NCBI GenBank assembly: GCA_023213395.1
Contig: CM041465.1
Coordinates: forward strand, 80,235,741-80,299,740
DNA from: Cycas panzhihuaensis
Taxonomy: Eukaryota; Cycadophyta
Direction of reading: 5' to 3'
DNA length: 64,000 nucleotides
Below are positions 45,820 to 56,920 of this stretch, piece by piece. The notes below the pieces were generated by a model. That model ran no database searches. It was given only the letters and a program-made list of their open reading frames with translations, and was not told the DNA's origin. The translations under genes were made by a program, and so were the position numbers. How positions within the stretch are numbered: position 1 is the stretch's first letter; every line of letters begins with the position of its first letter.

Positions 45820-47746
45820 GTAATTATTGCAGTGGACAATTACGAGAATATAAGAGTAACTATGGTCATCTTTATTGAGATGATGTATCCAGGAGACCAA
45901 TGAGTGTGGGGGAGGTGTGGCCTATTGAAGGCCATTCAGATACCATAGTATACATCTAACCAGCACCTCCTAGTGCACATTGTCTCACATTGAGATTAAT
46001 GGAGGTACGTATTCCATCTCCCCCAAGTGGGAGATGTCACAGTCATACCAGGAGATGTTAGGAGGATCCTGGGAGTACCGGCAGTAGGAGCACCAGTGTC
46101 ACTAGGTGTATTGCCTAGTAATGACGCTACACATAAGGAGGCGGTGACTTATTTCACAGATCAGGACCGGTAGGAGAGGAGAGGCATACCAGTTCAGAGG
46201 ATGATCATGTATAAGATTCCTTGTATGAGGAAATTGATTACACTATGCATTTTGTTCTGAATATCCTAAAAATAGAATTATAGGGATATGCCTGATGGGT
46301 GGATGGATATGGTGAGGAGATGTAAGGCTAGGGAGAGATTGGACTAGGCCACGCTGATAGCGGTGAACTTGGTTGCCCAGTTAGATGTCATCAGGGTAGC
46401 TAGGAGAGGAGGACTATCCTACAACATGTTGATGTAGTGTTGGTTCTTCGATTATTTTGGAGCAGTGGCACCACCAGGAGGGCCACACCCAATTTCAGCA
46501 TGGGCTCCCATGGTCCACAGGTGGTAAACTTGGTTCAGGAGAATCGAGGACCAGGCACATGTCAAGAATTTAGTGGAGGCTACATCACTAGACCTTCTCA
46601 CCATGATAGACTACACATCAGATCCATATAAAGGGGTGAGGTGGGATAGTGATGACAAGGTAGGAGGAGTAGGAGGTACCCCTAGTGAGTGAGATGATGA
46701 CGATGGAGATGACGGGGGTGATGGGGCTGGCTATCAGGAGTAGCAGGTGGAGAGGCGGATCCATTAGGGACCACAAGAGGAGAGATAGGACTATCCAGAG
46801 ACACAGGAGGAGAGGCGGGTCCATCAGGGACTACAGGGAGAGGTGGAGCTTCCTGGACACCATTTCAGAAGCTGAGGATAGTGGGGAGAGTTTGGGTAGC
46901 AGCAGCACCAGTAGAGGAGGGTGGAGGTGCCCCAGTAGGCCAAGCAGTCAGAGAGGTGGTACCAGAAGAGGAGGAGATACCAATAGTAGGGGGAGGACCT
47001 GAGGAGGAGGTGATCATCTAAGTGAGGGAGCTGGTAGTTCCAGTAGGTAAGAAACTACCTTTACCCATCATCTTTCGATCACTAAACATCTAGTTGTTGT
47101 GATTTGTTTGATTTATTAGGTATAGATATGGATATTCATATTGACACATGGCATGTGGGATTTTGCAAGAGTGGTGGACATTGGGAGGTTAGTTAAGGTA
47201 GCAATCTGAGAGATATTCCCCCAGGTCTACGTGAAGGGATAACCTCTTATCTAGGTAGGAGAGGAGCCACGATCGATAGGGGACCACATGACGGTGTTTG
47301 CCCCTTTAGTCAGGGCTAGAGATATGTGGGTGGTAGAGTCCTAGGAGCACGAGGCGTGAGTGGGACAGCTACAAGGAGAGCTAAATCTGACCAGAGTAGA
47401 GATAGATGCTCTACAAGGCTGAGTCTAGGCTCTAGAGGCTCAAGGAGGAACATGTGGTGATGTAGAGAATCACATCAGGATAGTGGTACTGGAGGAACAG
47501 CTCCAAGAAGTGGAGGGTGAGAGGGATCATATCCAGGCATGATACGATCAACTGGTGGACCAGATGGAATCACAGTCGTCAAGGAGTAGGACATATACCT
47601 ACATAGTGGTGACGACCTCGAGGAGGCCTTGGGATGAGGGGAGTGAGGCAGGGAGCTCCCAGAGGCACAGGAGGAGTTTGAGAGGCATGTGGTCCCCCGG
47701 AGAGGGATCACATAGACCAGGAGATGATACCCCAGGAGCAGGGTAG
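45820..47746 (+). pseudogene. Antisense PMD / coiled-coil protein gene of Tat-B
   Basis: Exon 2 runs from 45820 to 47046, a 123-nt intron follows (GTAAGA...TTGCAAG, 47047-47169), and the last exon runs to about 47746. A single frame at about 45960-46140 reads LLVHIVSH, WRYVFHLPQVGDVTVIPGDV and ILGVPAVGAPVSLGVLPSN. It is the same plant-mobile-domain pattern as Tat-A and, unlike that copy, still in one frame over this core. Stops occur before and after. The last exon holds RSLRGMWSPGEGSHRPGDDT, nearly identical to RSLRGMWSPGEGSQRPGDGT of Tat-A. It lies opposite to gag-pol, so it needs its own promoter. Confidence 0.72.
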
Positions 47747-48501
47747 TATTAGAGAGTAGGATACAATAGTTTTGATTTGACATGGGAAAGCACTAGACCT
47801 CTAGGGAGTCACCATATGTTGCCACATGGTTGTACTCCTCCTTGTAAGGATTTTAGCTTCTCGCAGATAATGTACCATACCATTTGTATGATATGACACA
47901 TGATGATTTTGTGTATATGGACAGGGCCATCGGCACCCTATTTGGTATATGTTGATGTGTGTGATGACACATGATGATGGATGATGTTGTATTTGCTTTT
48001 ATGTGTATGTATGAGGATGAATAAATACATGAGGAGCTATAGATTATGATGTTTTTGAGTTGATTATTATATGGTTTGTGTTAGAGGATTGTTTGAGCTG
48101 CATACACTTCCTTTTATGCAGGGCCACATTCCTAGCAGGTACACATACGATCACCATGAGCATCGGTGATGGACATATATGAGGCTAGGAGATAGGGCGT
48201 GTCCTCATAGGAGCATAGCGGAATATGAAAAGGAAGTGCTAGCGAGAAAGGAGTGATAATACTTCAGCATGCCATCCTAGTTAAAGAGTATTTCTGGGTT
48301 GAGGAGCGACAGGGACAACACACCCAATTAAGAGGATAGACCTCCCGGAGAAAGGGGGACAAGAGGTTCTGCGGGAGGAAACCAAAAGAAGCAAGAAAGG
48401 CTATCCTAGACTATCATTCCACACATAATTAGGAGGAATGGAGACGCGCCTAGGGCAGTAGTTTAGACTCATTTCGAAACACAAAGAGAAGAGTGACATA
48501 G
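47747..48501. other. Tat-B spacer between antisense gene and integrase
   Basis: No supported gene. It corresponds to 31529-32177 of Tat-A, where sense and antisense units converge. Confidence 0.55.
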
Positions 48502-49640
48502 TCATTCATACAATTTTTTTAGGAATTTCCCATTAACGACCTTCTCAAATTCGAGGCCCTCCAAGGTGGCGATCCTATAAGCATTGTTCCCAAGGCTCTC
48601 GAGAACTGCGAAGGGGCCAACCCACTTGGGTCCAAATTTGGTCAGGCAATCATGGAGATATTCTAATTTGAGGACATGGTCCCTGGGATGTAAAGGATGG
48701 GTACAAAGGTATTTATCGTAGGTCCTTTGTGCCCTAGCCTTAGAGGCGAGGTTGGCTTGGTAGGTGGTCAAGTGCTTCTCATCTAAGTCCTCGAGGTCTA
48801 AGAGGTGAGCCTGATAGATAGACTCCTCATCAACAAGACCTCAGAGAGAGACCCATAAGGAAGGAATCTCCACTTCCAAAGGGAGAACTGCCTCCATCAT
48901 GTAGACTAGGGAGAAAGGAGTCATTCCTATAGTCGTATGGATAGATATGCGATACGCCCATAGAGCGGAAGGGAGCTGGAGGTGCCAATCTCTTTAAGAT
49001 TAGGCTACGATCTTCTTTAGAATATTTATAAGAGTTTTGTTGAACAATTCGACCTAGTTGTTAGCCTAGGTATAGTAGGGAGAGGAGGTCTTATGAGAAA
49101 TGTTAAATTTCTTACAAAGCTCATCCATCTTCTTATTATAAAAAGGAGTGCCATTATCCATGATCAGGACATCAGGAACTCCAAAATGACAAATGATATG
49201 GTGGTAGACGAAGGTGGCTATCATCTTACTAGGAGTAGTAGTCAAAGGGATGGCTTCTACCCATTTAGTAAAGTACTATATAGCAGTTAAGATGAACTTG
49301 CGCTACAATGAAGAGAATGGGGATATGGCTCCAATAAGGTCCAACCCCCATTAGGAGAAGGGCTATGGAGATATGATGGGATGGAGAGCCTCGGAGACAA
49401 GTGGGTGATGTTGACATGCTCCTGGCATCATTGACATCTCAAGGCATAGGCATGGGCATCCTTAAAGAGGGACAGCCAATAATACCTCATACAGAGGATC
49501 CTTTGGGCTATGGATTCGCCCCCAAACTGGCCTCCACAAATGTCGTTGTGGAATTCACAGAGTATTTGGTTTGCTTCGTTGGGGGTGATGCAACGAAGGA
49601 GGATCCCATCGAAGGATCTTTTATATAATACTTCACCCAT
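48502..49640 (-). pseudogene. Tat-B integrase (broken)
   Basis: The zinc-binding part lies at 49428-49640 (FHNDICGGQFGGESIAQRIL, then RCQ*CQEH; HHCC type). The core reads FILTAI*YFTKWVEAIPL, in which the first catalytic Asp codon has become TAG. Then come FGVPDVLIMDNGTPF (second Asp) and SSPYYT*ANN*VE with the Glu still present. The tail 48502-48771 reads LKLEYLHDCLTKFGPKWVGP and KVVNGKFLKKLYE, matching the Tat-A tail. This gene shows what the Tat-A deletion removed. Confidence 0.87.
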
Positions 49641-50994
49641 AAGGTAGTACTACCTAGCGATAAACCAAATACGAGACCTAACTTTATTGCTAGCTTTAGG
49701 GCAATACTGCTACTAAGCGAGGTATTGTACAATGTCCCTATACCACTCACTATCAGTAAGCAGATGAGGAGGAGAGTCTTGAATAGCCAGGATAGGCTCA
49801 TTAGGGAGAGAATAATCAATAGGAATGTTTAAAGGGTTTGGGATATGAGTGTTAGCAAGCTGTTCGTCCACTACCATCCCCTTCTTTGACTTCCTGTTAA
49901 TGATTTGGAGGTCAAATTCCTAAAGGAGGGCAGCCCACTTACCAGTCCTACCTATCAAGTTGGGTCGAGTGAGCAAATATCGTAGGGGGTCAGAAGGAAG
50001 GCTTATTGGGCCTTAGAAGACCAAACAAATAAGGCTTCCTTCTTTAATAGGTTGGTGAGCAATTTGGTATTTATGGCGAAGTTCACCAAGAAATGCATGA
50101 GGAAACCAAGCCTACCTAAAATTGACTTAATCTGTCATTGGGTTTTAGGAGGTGGCATGTCAAGTATGGCCTTGACTTTATCAGGGTCAATTTAGATCCC
50201 TTGTTTTGACACAAGGAAACTAAGGAGTTTTCCAACTGTCATGACAAACACACATTTAAGAGGGTTGAGGCTCATATGGTATTTGTGGCATCGTGTGAAG
50301 ATGGCCCATAAATCAAAAGGATGATGGGCTCTAATGTGTTAGAGACCCATCATATCATCCATGAAGACCTCCAGATATTTATTGATAAGATCATGAAAAA
50401 TGAATTGCATCGCACTTTGGTAAGTGGCACCTACATTCTTTAATCCAAAAGGCATCACCTTATAGGTGAAAGTACACCATGGAGTGGTAAAGGCCATCTT
50501 ATGATGGTCTTCAGGAGAGATCTAAATTTGGTTGTAGCTAGAGAAGTCATCTATTAAGGACATGACTTTGAAACCAGCAGTTTGATCAATAATTTGATCA
50601 ATGAAGGGAAGTGGGAAGTTGTCCTTAGGACATGCATTATTGATATCACGGAAATCAACGCATATCCAAATTGTCCCATTCTTTTTAGTAATGGGGATAA
50701 TGTTAGATACCCACTTAGGGTAGTCAATGGAAGTGATCAATCTTGCATTTAGGAGTTTCTCAACTTCCATTTTAACAGCAGCTGAGAGCTTAGGATAAAG
50801 AGGGCATTGCTTCTGGCACATGGGGCAAGGACCAAGAATAGTGGTAAGATTGTGGGTAATGATTGAAGGCTCAATTCCCTTCATATCGGAATAGTCCCAC
50901 ATAAAAACATCCCAAAACTCCTCAAACAGAAGGGTATACTCTTTCACTTCATTAGGAGAATATTCCACTCCTACCTTAATGAATTTGCCTGAGG
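49641..50994 (-). pseudogene. Tat-B RT with reduced pol RNase H
   Basis: RT start 50522-50968: FMWDYSDMKGIEPSIITHNL, then ICVDFRDINNACPKDNFPLP, a typical Tat/Ogre motif. Near 50355 the catalytic block reads VFMDDMMGL, both aspartates intact. RT connection: ILGRLGFLMHF. Directly after VWSSKAQ*AFLLTP the sequence jumps to the last part of RNase H (YLLTRPNLIGRTGKW), so most of the pol RNase H is deleted near 49985. The RT N-terminus is interrupted at 50999 by Gypsy-III. Confidence 0.86.
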
Positions 50995-50999
50995 CAAGG
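50995..50999. other. Gypsy-III target site duplication, left
   Basis: CAAGG, identical to 58152-58156. Removing the insert joins the Tat-B sequence into the same reading as Tat-A (LASGK region). Confidence 0.95.
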
Positions 51000-52184
51000 T
51001 GATTTGAATCTTAAATGGGAAAGTGAAGACTTTAACCAATTGAAACAAAATCTAGAACAATTTATATTATTATTACATAGAATTAAAAATATTTAAAATT
51101 TTCTTACAAAACTTCTTTTGTTTGTTGTCTATTGAGCATCCAAGGGACTGCTACAGCATTTTGGGAGAGAGAAATTGAGTGCTGGGTGCTCCTTGTGCTG
51201 CTACTCGTTCACTGGAACCTCTGTCTCAAAGTCTGCAAAACATTTTTGGTCATTTATTACCAAAACCCCCTTTTTAGTGAAGAAAAACTAGCTAGCATTT
51301 CTTTCTGGGACTGCTGCTACTACTATCTTCTCCACTTAGCTGCAACTATGATCTTTCGGGCTCCTTCACGATCCCCACAACAGGTTTATTATACTGCTTT
51401 TTTGTCTTCTTCTCTCTCAACGCAGATTTTCACACTTTAGAGCCATTCTATTTCCCAAAAAGTGATTTTCTCAAAGCTTTCCTCGAATCTTGCTCTGTGC
51501 TGTGCCTAGGGCTATGTCATCCTCTTTTTCTTGTCAAAAATCTCTGTTGAGATCCCCTTTGTTCCTCTCTAGAATTTCGCTTAAAAGCATTTTCATTTGC
51601 AAGAGTTATTTCTATTTTCTAACGGATTTCAAAATGGCTTATGAAATCTTAGAAAAATCCTTTTAATTTGGAGTTTTTTCTCTTTAAATATGTAGAGGAC
51701 ACGTGTGCGTACTCTCTCCTCAAATTTCGTGTGAAATGGATCCTGTTTGCGGCACCAAAATCATTTCCATTTTTCTTATTTTTCCATTTTTTGACTTTTA
51801 GGTAGCGATTCTTTGCAGCACGCACGATTGATGCAGTTATTGCACCTGCAGTAGTAGTTGACGTAGTTGTAGTAGTTGTTGATGCAGTTGTTGTAGTAGC
51901 TACGTAGCAGTTGTAGTACCTGCATAGCACCTGCGTAGTAGTCATAGCACTTGCGTAACACCTTGGTAGTAGTTGTAGCACCTTAGTAGCACCTTGGTAG
52001 TAGTTATAGCACCTTAGTAGCACCTTTTTACACTTATAGAAATACATTTTTTAAGCCTTTTAAAGGCATGTTTCTACTAAATGAAGACCATTAAGCCTTT
52101 TTTAGGTAATTTTCTACTATATAAAGACCATTTACATGAAAAACAAAGTATTTTAAGAGTATTTAAAGATTCGAAAATGGATCA
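51000..52184 (-). repeat. Gypsy-III 3' LTR (left)
   Basis: It runs from TGATTTGAATC to AATGGATCA. Collinear with 56921-58151. It holds the GTA-rich repeat at 51826-52025. Confidence 0.93.
51826..52025. repeat. GTAGTTGTAGCACC-type minisatellite in the LTR
   Basis: Degenerate tandem words of GTAGTAGTTGTAGCACCT and AGTAGCACCTTG repeat here and again at about 57775-57985. The 132-codon open frame on the minus strand (51649-52047), rich in Thr and Tyr, is only a reading of this repeat. Confidence 0.85.
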
Positions 52185-52205
52185 GAACTCCCCTTTTTTA
52201 GGAGT
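52185..52205 (-). promoter_or_regulatory. Gypsy-III polypurine tract
   Basis: The element strand reads AAAAAAGGGGAGTTC directly before the LTR. Confidence 0.9.
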
Positions 52206-53560
52206 TTATGGCCTCATGAACTTTATAGTTGTAGATGAGGGAATTTGATTTTTCCTATCTCCTTATTGTACCATTTTGTCTTTAGGTACTTGTCCTTTCT
52301 CTGCAATTCTGAAGGACTCGATTATGCCTCTTCAAGTCTTGGTCAGCTTCCTTTGAAGAATGCAATCATTTTGCATTGGTTCTTCTTTCTCTATTCGCAA
52401 CTCCTCTGGATTTGGTAAGAGTGGAACTCCGTCTTCATCTTCATCCAACATGGATGGCTCAAACATCTTCAGATTCTCAACATTCACTACGGAATACATC
52501 TTCATGAATTCTGGAAGTTCAAGCTGGAAAGCATTTTCCCCAATTTTCTTCAAGATTGTAAAAGGACCATATCATAAAAGCTTTAGCTTTTTGCCTTCAC
52601 CTTGCAATCTTTTCTTACTGAGATGCAACCAAACTCTATCTCCTTCCTTAAAGGAATGGCTGGTTCTATATGCATCATGTCGCTGCTTGTATCTCTGTTG
52701 AGATTTTTGAAGCTGCTCTTCAACCTGTTGATGGGTTTTTCTGATTCTTTCCAAGAATCTTTATGCCTTTTCATCTCCTTCTTCCTCCTTTCCATTTCCT
52801 GCAGAAAATTGAGCAGAGAATTCTAGATCGAAAGGACTTGCAGGTAGAAATCCCAAACATACCTCAAATGGTGATTTCTGGATTGAGCTATGGATAGCTC
52901 TATTGAATGCAAATTACAAGTATAGGAGACTTTCATCCCAAGTCTTAGGATGCTTGGCATTGTATCCTCATAACAGTTGTACCAATGTCCTATTGACAAC
53001 TTTAGTTTGGCTGTTTGTTTGAGGATGAAAAGCTATGCTCATCTTTAGCTTCGTATCCATCATTCCCCAAAGTGTTTGCCAAAAATGACTTAGAAATCTG
53101 CTGTCTCGATCAGAAATGATTGAGTTGGAAAGTCCAAAATACTTCCAAACATGCTAGAAAAATAATCTAGCTATGTCTTCTCCTGTATGTGTCTTCCTAT
53201 AGGGAATCAACATCACCATTTTACTGAACTGATCAACAACTACAAACAAATAATCTATACCATTTTTGGTTTGTGGTAGTCCTCCCAAGAAATCTATGGA
53301 GATACTTTCCCATGGTCATGATGGAACAGGAAGTGGAATGTACAATCCAAACTTCCTATTGGCTAACTTTGATGTGCTACATAATGTACACCCCCGTACT
53401 GTTGTAGTCACATCTTGCTGCATATTTGGCCATTACATATATCACTGCAAGTTTACCAATGTCTTTCGCACTCCAAAGTGTCCTGCAACTCGAGAGGTGT
53501 GAGCTTCTCTTATCCACTTCATTCAGTTTGCATGCTTTAGAATGCAAAGCTTGTCTTGCT
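52206..53560 (-). pseudogene. Gypsy-III integrase and decayed chromodomain-like tail
   Basis: The core reads IDFLGGLPQTKNGIDYLFVV and VDQFSKMVMLIPYRKT (first Asp), then SNSIISDRDSRFLSHFW (second Asp). The usual HPQTDGQTE appears as HPQTNSQTKVVNRTL near 53010, so the catalytic glutamate is a lysine. 52572-52795 holds the charged RYKQRHDAYR and GDRVWLHLSKKRLQG block. 52332-52553 reads KKIGENAFQLELPEFMKMY. After a stop come ESFRI and KGQVP, resembling the FLVKWKG.P part of a chromodomain. Confidence 0.86.
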
Positions 53561-54157
53561 TGTAAAGAAGTCCATCTTTCAGCTGGAAATCAACAATTAC
53601 TTTTCCTTGCTATAGCTGCTCAAAGATAGGCTTGAATGCCTCATCTTTCAAATACAAATCAACATATTCATCATGGAAGAAATGTTGAAATTGCATAGCT
53701 ACCAACAAACTGGAAATACCTTGCTATTAAGGAGGTCTGGACAGTAAGTCTACAATCTTATTCGTCATTCCTTTCTTGTATTTAACCACGATGTGAAACT
53801 GCTGTAAATAGGACATCCACTTCATGTGCCTAGCCTGCTGCAACTTGGACTGAGTCTGCAAAAATTACAAAGGCTTGTGGTCGGTGTGGATGACCACTTC
53901 TTTCCCAATAAATAAGGTCTCTAATGCTTCACTGCTTGGTGCAATGCATAGAGCTCCTTATCATAAGTTGGGTAGTTTATGACAGCTCCATTGAATGTCT
54001 CTGAATGGTATGCTATCAGTTTTCTTTCTTGCTTCAATACTGCTCCCATGGCATAACCTGAAGCATCAGTCTCTAATTCAAATGGCTTCTATAGTGAGGG
54101 CAAAGCTAATACTGGTGCCTCACAAATTTTCTGCTTCAAAAGCCTAAAAGCTTTTTC
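53561..54157 (-). pseudogene. Gypsy-III RNase H remnant
   Basis: The domain closes with LQQARHMKWMSYLQQFHIVV followed by KYKKGMTNKIVDLLSRPP at about 53730-53870, the conserved end of gypsy RNase H. A ~300-bp front part is present but interrupted by stops. Confidence 0.82.
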
Positions 54158-54984
54158 TTATTCATTCTCCCAATGAAACTTTGCATGTCCTCCCGTCAAT
54201 GCATGAAGAGGTGCTGCAATTTGGGAGAATCTAAAAATAAATTTTCTTAAATATTGACATGCATCAATGAAACTTCTTATCTCTATGGTTGTCTTGGGTG
54301 TGGACCAATTGAGAATGACTTTAATCTTTGCTGGGTCAATCTTCAATTCTCCTCCTCCAACCACGAAACCTAAGAAGATAAGAGATTGCTTTCCAAACTC
54401 GCACTTCTTTAGATTTAGTTTCAACTGCTACTCTTGAAGAACTTTGAGTACTTGCTCAACATGTTGGAGGTGCTCCTCCCATGTTTGGCTAAAAATTAGA
54501 ATACCATCTAGATAAACAATTACAAAGTCATCAATGAAGGGTCTTAATACCTTATTCATCAACTTCATGAAGGTGGCAGGTGCATTGCATAGACCAAATG
54601 GCATCACTAACCATTCGAACAATCCTTACTTCGATTTGAAGGCTGTCTTCCAAGTATCCTCCTCTCGGATTCGAACCTAATGGTAGCCTGATTTCAGGTC
54701 CATTTTTCTGAAATATCTTGCCGACTGCAGTTGGTCTAATAAGTTATCTATCTGTGGTAAGGGATGTTGATTCTTTATGGTGATCTTGTTCAAAGCCGGA
54801 TAATGCACATTCTCCATCCTCCATCTTTCTTTGGCACCAAAACAATAGGTGATCCATATGGAGAATAACTTGGCTTAATCACTCCTTGTTCTAAGAGTTC
54901 TTGAATCTGCCTCTTAATCTCTTCATTCTCCAAAACTAAGTTTCGGTAGAGACTAAGATTTGGTAAAGGTGAATCAACAACCAA
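54158..54984 (-). pseudogene. Gypsy-III reverse transcriptase (broken)
   Basis: Three open pieces in order: 54790-54984 (LEQGVIKPSYSPYGSPIVLV, then PKKDGGWRMC), a damaged middle, 54428-54622 ([20 protein letters not shown], then [12 protein letters not shown]), and 54158-54424 (KKCEFGKQSLIFLGFVV). The catalytic motif is YLDG instead of YLDD, so the second aspartate is lost by one base. The order and spacing are otherwise normal. Confidence 0.9.
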
Positions 54985-55191
54985 CTCGATTTCATGTTCA
55001 ATTACCCTTTTAGGGGACAGCCCTTTTGGCTCTTGGAATACATCACTGTACCTATTCCGTAGGCCTTCAACCTACTGCACTTGCTTCCTATCTAGTGCTT
55101 TTATTGAGGACTCTGCTTGCTTGTTTCCTTCTACCTTTAGCTTTATCATCAGTAGCACAAACTTCCTATAAGCATTAATTAATGTTTTTGC

Positions 55192-55668
55192 TTATTGGGA
55201 AGATATGAGAGAAATCTTCTTTTGTGGCTTTAATGCTTTAATCAGATATGATCTCCCATCCTTGATGAGTCGAATCTTTCTTAGCCTCTTGTGATGAACT
55301 CCATCTCTATCATGGAGATATGGGCTGCCAAAAACAACTTGACAAACATCTAAAGGGACTACTTCACATTCAACTTCATCAATGAACTTTTCAAAAATTA
55401 CAAATTTAAACTTACATTGGTGAGTAACGTACAAGTCTGAATCTTTTTGCAACCATCCAAGAGGATATGGTTTTGTATGTGCATGCATTTTTAATCCCAG
55501 TTTCTTTACTAATGCTTTTGAGATTAAATTCTTTTGGCTTCCTCCATCAAAAATGACATTAACCATACTTTGCTTCACTTGGATTCTTACCATGAAGAGC
55601 TCCTCTCTAATCTCTAAATCAACTTGCTGATGGTTATTTCCAGGCTCTGCATTAGCCATGAGCATCAA
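55192..55668 (-). pseudogene. Gypsy-III protease
   Basis: An open stretch of 158 codons. The active-site block reads VNVIFDGGSQKNLISKALVK; gypsy retropepsins have D-S/T/G-G-S here, so the site looks intact. Downstream are DEVECEVVPLDVCQVVFGSP, the second conserved block, and a basic tail. It would have been part of a longer gag-pol reading; a stop separates it from RT. Confidence 0.87.
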
Positions 55669-56830
55669 CTTCTCATTGGTTTCTTCAATACCATAAACAT
55701 TTTCATCACCTACTGAGTTAAGTAAAGTTTTACCTTCAGTTTTAACTTTACCTTTCCCCTTGTTCTTGGGTCATTTCTCTGGCTGTAGGAACCAACAATC
55801 TTCTATGCTGTGACCTGCTCACTTACAATGAGTACAAGTGATTTTGATTTGGGTGGTATTGGCTTATTTCATCTTGCTAAAACCCTTAATGGACTGTTGT
55901 CCAATTTTACTTAGAAATCTTATTCCTCGGGCAGGTTTGTTGCTACCTTCTGGAGGTGCAAACCTTTTCCTTTTGGCAAAAACCTTCTTATTCCTCTTTT
56001 CTATAGCAATTGCCTTCTTGCTGGCTTCATCGAGCGATTTAACTTCAAACAGTTGAAGTTCTTGTTAAATATGCTGGTGCAGTCCTCCAATATATTTCAG
56101 CATCATGTCTTTACCCAGTAAAGAGATGCCCAACACAACAGCTTGCTTTTGAAATTCTGTTGTGTAGTCTTAGACATTTTGGCCTCTTTCCTATCGGTAA
56201 TATTGCCATTTAATCCTCTATTGCTCTTCATATCTAATAGGATAGAATTACTTCTTTACGAGGATTTTAAATTACTGCCAGGTAATTTCATTTATATTAT
56301 GGGATTTAAGGTATGCATTCCACCAAACTAATGCATGTTTAGATAATTTTAACCTAGCAAAAGTAATTTTCTGTTGGTTTTTATAGCCATAAATGGAAAA
56401 ATAAGTTTCTAGTTGGTCCAACCAACCATCTAATTTTTCGGCATCTAACATTCCATCATAGATGGGTAATTCAATTTTTGCCTCTACCTTGAATGGATGT
56501 TTGAATACTACTGGATTGTCATCTTCATCATCTTCTTATTGGTCTTCTGCAAGCTCTTCATTCATGTCTTCTTTTATCAGTTCTTCTTCTTCCTTCTTTA
56601 CGCCTTTGGTTGTTGAAGAAGAAGTTGCAATTAGTTGCGCCACAAGTTGGGTTAGCCTGTCAAGGTTTTGCTCCATTTTCATGAACCTTTTATCCATCTT
56701 TTACTCCAGATCAGCCATCTTCCTTCGCTGTCTTCTTTCTTTCTCTAGAGGTTCAGTTAGAGGTTCACCCATTAACATATATTGATATCTAGTTTTCATA
56801 AAAACTTCCATAATGAAAGTAAGAGGGTTT
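55669..56830 (-). pseudogene. Gypsy-III gag (broken)
   Basis: The minus strand at about 56300-56520 reads VEAKIELPIYDGMLDAEKLD, then GWLDQLETYFSIYGYKNQQK and LSKHALVWWNAYLK, a clear Retrotrans_gag domain. An acidic Glu/Asp stretch precedes it (its plus-strand shadow is a poly-Ser frame at 56462-56785). A zinc knuckle at about 55800-55840 reads CTHCK*AGHSIEDC, with a stop inside. Confidence 0.87.
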
Positions 56831-56902
56831 TTTTATTTTTCTCTTTTCTTTTCTTTCTTTTTCTTTAAAATCCTTAAGTTCCTAAGGGTTTCAAGAAAAC
56901 TA

Positions 56903-56914
56903 GCTCTGATACCA
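56903..56914 (-). promoter_or_regulatory. Gypsy-III primer binding site
   Basis: The minus strand reads TGGTATCAGAGC, a perfect complement of plant initiator tRNA-Met. Confidence 0.95.
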
Positions 56915-56920
56915 AAATAT

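Noticed and set aside
51649-52047. 132-codon Tyr/Thr-rich frame in the Gypsy-III LTR
   Set aside because: A reading of the GTA-type minisatellite, without a homologous frame in the other LTR.
56462-56785. 107-codon Ser-rich frame on the plus strand
   Set aside because: Shadow of the acidic Glu/Asp stretch of Gypsy-III gag on the minus strand.
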